IMG/VR virus record: IMGVR_UViG_3300037882_001825
Location: 1 to 41,317 of that record
Reading direction: 5' to 3' (one strand)
DNA: 41,317 nucleotides
Source of the DNA: a virus
Shown in pieces: positions 39,533 to 41,317 of the stretch. How positions within the stretch are numbered: the first letter of the stretch is position 1; each line of letters starts with the position of its first letter. The position numbers and the translations under genes are program-made. The notes below the pieces were generated by a model, which saw only the letters and a list, made by a program, of their open reading frames with translations, did not search any database and had not been told where the DNA came from.

Positions 39533-39796
39533 GGGGCTGGCAAAAAACGCGTTGAAACCGACAGTTGGAGTGCCAGCCCCTTGAGCCATGACCGGCGATG
39601 ACGCTCGTGAAACCGAGGCCAGGCGTGCCGGTCTTGAAACAACACCTGACGATTGCTCCATTGCAACCGATGGCGATACTGTCAGGTGAGAAATTGCGTG
39701 GGCGAGGGTTCTATTGAAACCGAGTGTTTGGGTGCCCCCGCAATGAACGTTGAGCGGCGATACAGCAAGTGAAACCCGAATGGCAAACTGCCGCTC
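39533..39796 (+). repeat. TIGR-like dual-guide RNA array, block 3 (5 units)
   Basis: Units at 39533-39580, 39590-39633, 39643-39688, 39694-39743 and 39752-39796, starting 6 nt after the TasA-like stop. Stems: GGGGCTGGC, GACCGGC, CACCTGAC, TTGCGTGGGC (one mismatch), GAGCGGC. Cores: TGAAACCGA (x3), TGCAACCGA and TGAAACCCGA. A/B pairs: aaaacgcgt/cagttggag, tgacgctcg/ggccaggcg, ttgctccat/tggcgatac, gggttctat/gtgtttggg, tacagcaag/atggcaaac. The last unit is followed by about 65 nt without recognised structure before the next gene. Confidence 0.85.
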
Positions 39797-39862
39797 TCGA
39801 TAGACGCGACGTGATCCTGCCAGCCGCACCCGCAGCAGCGGTGGCGAACGGACGGAGCCAAA

Positions 39863-40111
39863 ATGGACCTGCGCGACTGGACATTACCGGGGCCAAGCTC
39901 ACTGCAACTGGACCTTGCAGACCTCGCCAAGTTTTTCTCGGTGTCGCAGGACACGATATGGCGCTGGATCGAAAAGGGTCAGTTTCCCTGCGGACTGATT
40001 CACGGCGGCAAGCCGACCTGGACAGGGGCAGAGATTGCGGCAGCGATCCTATTGCGAGGACGCTACTCCTCGAATGAAGGAAAACCGGAGCCGCAAACAG
40101 ACGCAAACTGA
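39863..40111 (+). CDS. Helix-turn-helix DNA-binding protein, AlpA-like
   Basis: An 82-aa protein. Residues 16-66 form a MerR/AlpA-type winged helix: LDLADLAKFFSVSQDTIWRWIEKGQFPCGLIHGGKPTWTGAEIAAAIL. The gene end overlaps the first iteron-like repeat (40098). It may bind those repeats. It directly follows array block 3, so control of the array or of the downstream replication genes is possible. Confidence 0.65.
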   Translation: MDLRDWTLPGPSSLQLDLADLAKFFSVSQDTIWRWIEKGQFPCGLIHGGKPTWTGAEIAAAILLRGRYSSNEGKPEPQTDAN

Positions 40112-40145
40112 GGGCAAACAGACGCAAACAGACGCATTTAGACGC
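40098..40145 (+). repeat. Iteron-like direct repeats
   Basis: CAGACGC at 40098-40104, 40119-40125 and 40129-40135, and TAGACGC at 40139-40145, mostly in the wider context GCAAACAGACGCAAA. Steps of 21, 10 and 10 nt put all sites on one helix face. Such phased repeats are typical of replication-initiator or regulator binding. No gene is supported from 40112 to 40219. Confidence 0.65.
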
Positions 40146-40219
40146 AAATGGTTTGTGGGGATTGCAGAGGCGAAAATCACGGTTAGTATTCATCACAGTC
40201 AACATGGAGGACATCGAAA

Positions 40220-40324
40220 ATGGAACTACTCAACAGCCTGGCGGACGTGGCGTTGTGGATCGCGGCCGCGACCGCGATTCCGCTGGCCTGCCTGGAGGCC
40301 GGGGGCTGGATACGACGACGGTGA
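40220..40324 (+). CDS. 34-aa membrane microprotein
   Basis: A 34-aa ORF (from MELLNSLADVALWIAAATAI to GGWIRRR) with GGAGG about 10 nt upstream. It contains one hydrophobic helix (residues 9-25) and a basic C-terminus. Small size limits confidence; the ribosome binding site and composition favour a real gene. Confidence 0.4.
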   Translation: MELLNSLADVALWIAAATAIPLACLEAGGWIRRR

Positions 40325-40360
40325 AGCACTGGACAGCGGGGTCCATCATAGCGGTAAGCC

Positions 40361-40633
40361 GTGAGTGCCGGGAGCCATCCTCCCCCCGCTGAAGTGCGAG
40401 CAACTGGAGGATGGCAGCGCGTCCGAAGCGCAGAGGGACGGCGAGAGAGTACGCTGCCGTGGCCTCGACCTAAACCCGCACGCTCTCAGCGGGCCAAACC
40501 ACGGAAGAGAGCAATCGTCGGGGGAGAAATCAGCGGGGCAGGGGGAAGAACGGTGGAACTTTCAGCGAGTCTTTACCGTCCCTGTCCCCGCTGTCCAAAC
40601 TGGAGAGAGGGCATTTTGGCGAGCGGCTTGTAG
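40361..40633 (+). CDS. Doubtful hypothetical ORF
   Basis: A 90-aa very basic ORF with GTG start and a C-x2-C (CPRCPNW) near its end. Another frame, 40365-40658, is equally open, and neither has a strong ribosome binding site. It may be non-coding. The stretch 40634-40738 has no gene; a TCCGATCATTCCGATGATCGAA inverted repeat near 40647-40667 is the only structure seen. Confidence 0.3.
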   Translation: MSAGSHPPPAEVRATGGWQRVRSAEGRRESTLPWPRPKPARSQRAKPRKRAIVGGEISGAGGRTVELSASLYRPCPRCPNWREGILASGL

Positions 40634-40738
40634 CGTGGGTGTCCGATCATTCCGATGATCGAACGACGTTAGCACTAGGTCCACCCCGGCTCGTTGCCGG
40701 GCGCTCGCAATGGTCCGGTAGCAATAAGGAGTAGCCAA

Positions 40739-41074
40739 ATGGCAATCACGAATCTGTCTTGCGCGAACATTGGGGCGTTAGATGACGGCGCTGCGGCGCT
40801 GGTCATCAACGCGGCAATCAATGAGGTGGTCGCCGACCTCGACGACCGAGGCGACGACGGCAAGCCGCGCCGCGTCGAGATCCTGATTGAAATGGTCAAG
40901 GCTGACGGGCTGACCGTGGCTCACGTCCAGGCCGGAGCCAAGGTGCCGAAACGGCGCACGGGCAGCACGTCGGGCAAGTTGCTGCTGGCCGGCAAACAAG
41001 CGGCGTTTTCGTTCTCGGAACATGCCCCGGAAGATCCGACGCAACACACCATCGACGAGTACACCAAGGAGTAA
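40739..41074 (+). CDS. Hypothetical protein
   Basis: A 111-aa protein with AAGGAG 8 nt before the ATG. N-terminal helices (DDGAAALVINAAINEVVADLDDR), a beta pair (RRVEILIEMVKADGLTVAHVQAGAKVPKRRTG) and an acidic end. No family is recognised. It begins a new run, probably of replication/recombination genes that continue past the window. Confidence 0.6.
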   Translation: MAITNLSCANIGALDDGAAALVINAAINEVVADLDDRGDDGKPRRVEILIEMVKADGLTVAHVQAGAKVPKRRTGSTSGKLLLAGKQAAFSFSEHAPEDPTQHTIDEYTKE

Positions 41075-41077
41075 CCC

Positions 41078-41317
41078 ATGCTGAAGGAAGCGTTAGATCG
41101 CGTAGTAGAGCTTGCTAATTCGGCGATGACACCGAAGGTCATTGACCTACCGAAAGAGCCGTCACACGTCTACGGCATCGTGCTTGATGGCAAGATGCAG
41201 GTAGAATCAGCGTTGCCAGCCAACCGCAACCACAACGTATTGTCGCTCGAAGCCGTGATGGAGTGGAGCGAGTGGCTCGGCGAGGACGTGGTAGTCTGGT
41301 ACAACCGCACGTCTGTC
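41078..41317 (+). CDS. Hypothetical protein, 3' end outside the window
   Basis: The first 80 residues of a gene that starts 3 nt after the previous stop, with AAGGAG upstream. It begins with a helix (LKEALDRVVELANSA), then beta-strands (HVYGIVLDGKMQVESALP). It has no stop in the window, so the full length is unknown. No family can be named from this part. Confidence 0.6.
   Translation, partial: MLKEALDRVVELANSAMTPKVIDLPKEPSHVYGIVLDGKMQVESALPANRNHNVLSLEAVMEWSEWLGEDVVVWYNRTSV

Noticed and set aside
37446-39796. Reading the repeat region as a CRISPR array
   Set aside because: The constant part is only about 9 nt plus GA and T, variable segments are 9 nt and come in pairs per unit, and closing stems differ between units. 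No Cas gene is present.

Overview
The window is phage DNA from end to end: a tailed, siphovirus-type temperate phage of the HK97 capsid lineage. GC content is fairly high, start codons are mixed (ATG, GTG, probably some TTG), and most genes are packed with 1-8 nt overlaps. The host is probably a planctomycete, perhaps Gemmata-like. That is an inference from the style of the accessory proteins (the signal-peptide protein at 25183 and the Cys-rich secreted protein at 27304) and is not proven.

Layout. (1) 1-10 kb, packaging and head: HNH nuclease, small terminase, large terminase carrying a complete intein with a LAGLIDADG homing endonuclease, portal, S49 protease, a non-coding block with strong hairpins, small ORFs, a leader with three tandem hairpins, and the HK97-type major capsid protein. 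(2) 10-24 kb, head decoration, connectors and tail: a beta-helix-like protein, two tandem paralogous structural proteins, gp6-like connector, head-tail joining protein, gp10-like protein, DUF3168-like tail terminator, tail tube, tail chaperones joined by a -1 frameshift at A AAA AAC, tape measure, and a tail fibre. One structural gene (14084) is cut by an in-frame TGA, and its reading frame continues for 45 more codons. (3) 24.3-27.7 kb, probable lysis and accessory genes: small membrane proteins, a secreted protein, a papain-like cysteine peptidase and a Cys-rich secreted protein. (4) 27.9-30.8 kb, small overlapping hypothetical genes, several with zinc-binding Cys motifs, ending at a textbook intrinsic terminator. 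(5) 30.9-34.7 kb, lysogeny control: an XRE repressor, two promoters sharing an operator-like motif, an attP-like 3' half of a Met tRNA, a tyrosine integrase on the minus strand, a winged-helix-like protein, an AlpA/excisionase-like protein and a ribbon-helix-helix protein. (6) 34.8-37.4 kb, early small genes and a GNAT acetyltransferase. (7) 37.4-39.8 kb, the most unusual region, described below. (8) 39.8 kb to the end: a helix-turn-helix gene with iteron-like repeats, small genes, and a last gene that runs off the window.

Region 7 holds 18 short structured repeat units in three blocks (5 + 8 + 5). The blocks flank a 170-aa protein of unknown function and a 269-aa protein whose C-terminal half resembles the IS110/Nop-type domain. 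Each unit reads: stem ending GGC, then GA, then exactly 9 variable bases, then TGAAACCGA, then 9 variable bases, then T, then GCC and the complementary stem. The stem sequence differs from unit to unit but its two arms always complement each other. Two 9-nt variable segments per unit next to a Nop-domain protein match what is known of TIGR-Tas (tandem interspaced guide RNA) systems. I read this as a phage-borne TIGR-type dual-guide array with a nuclease-less, TasA-like protein.

Because phage genes lie on both sides of the tRNA-fragment att site, the sequence is more likely the free or circular phage form than an integrated prophage.
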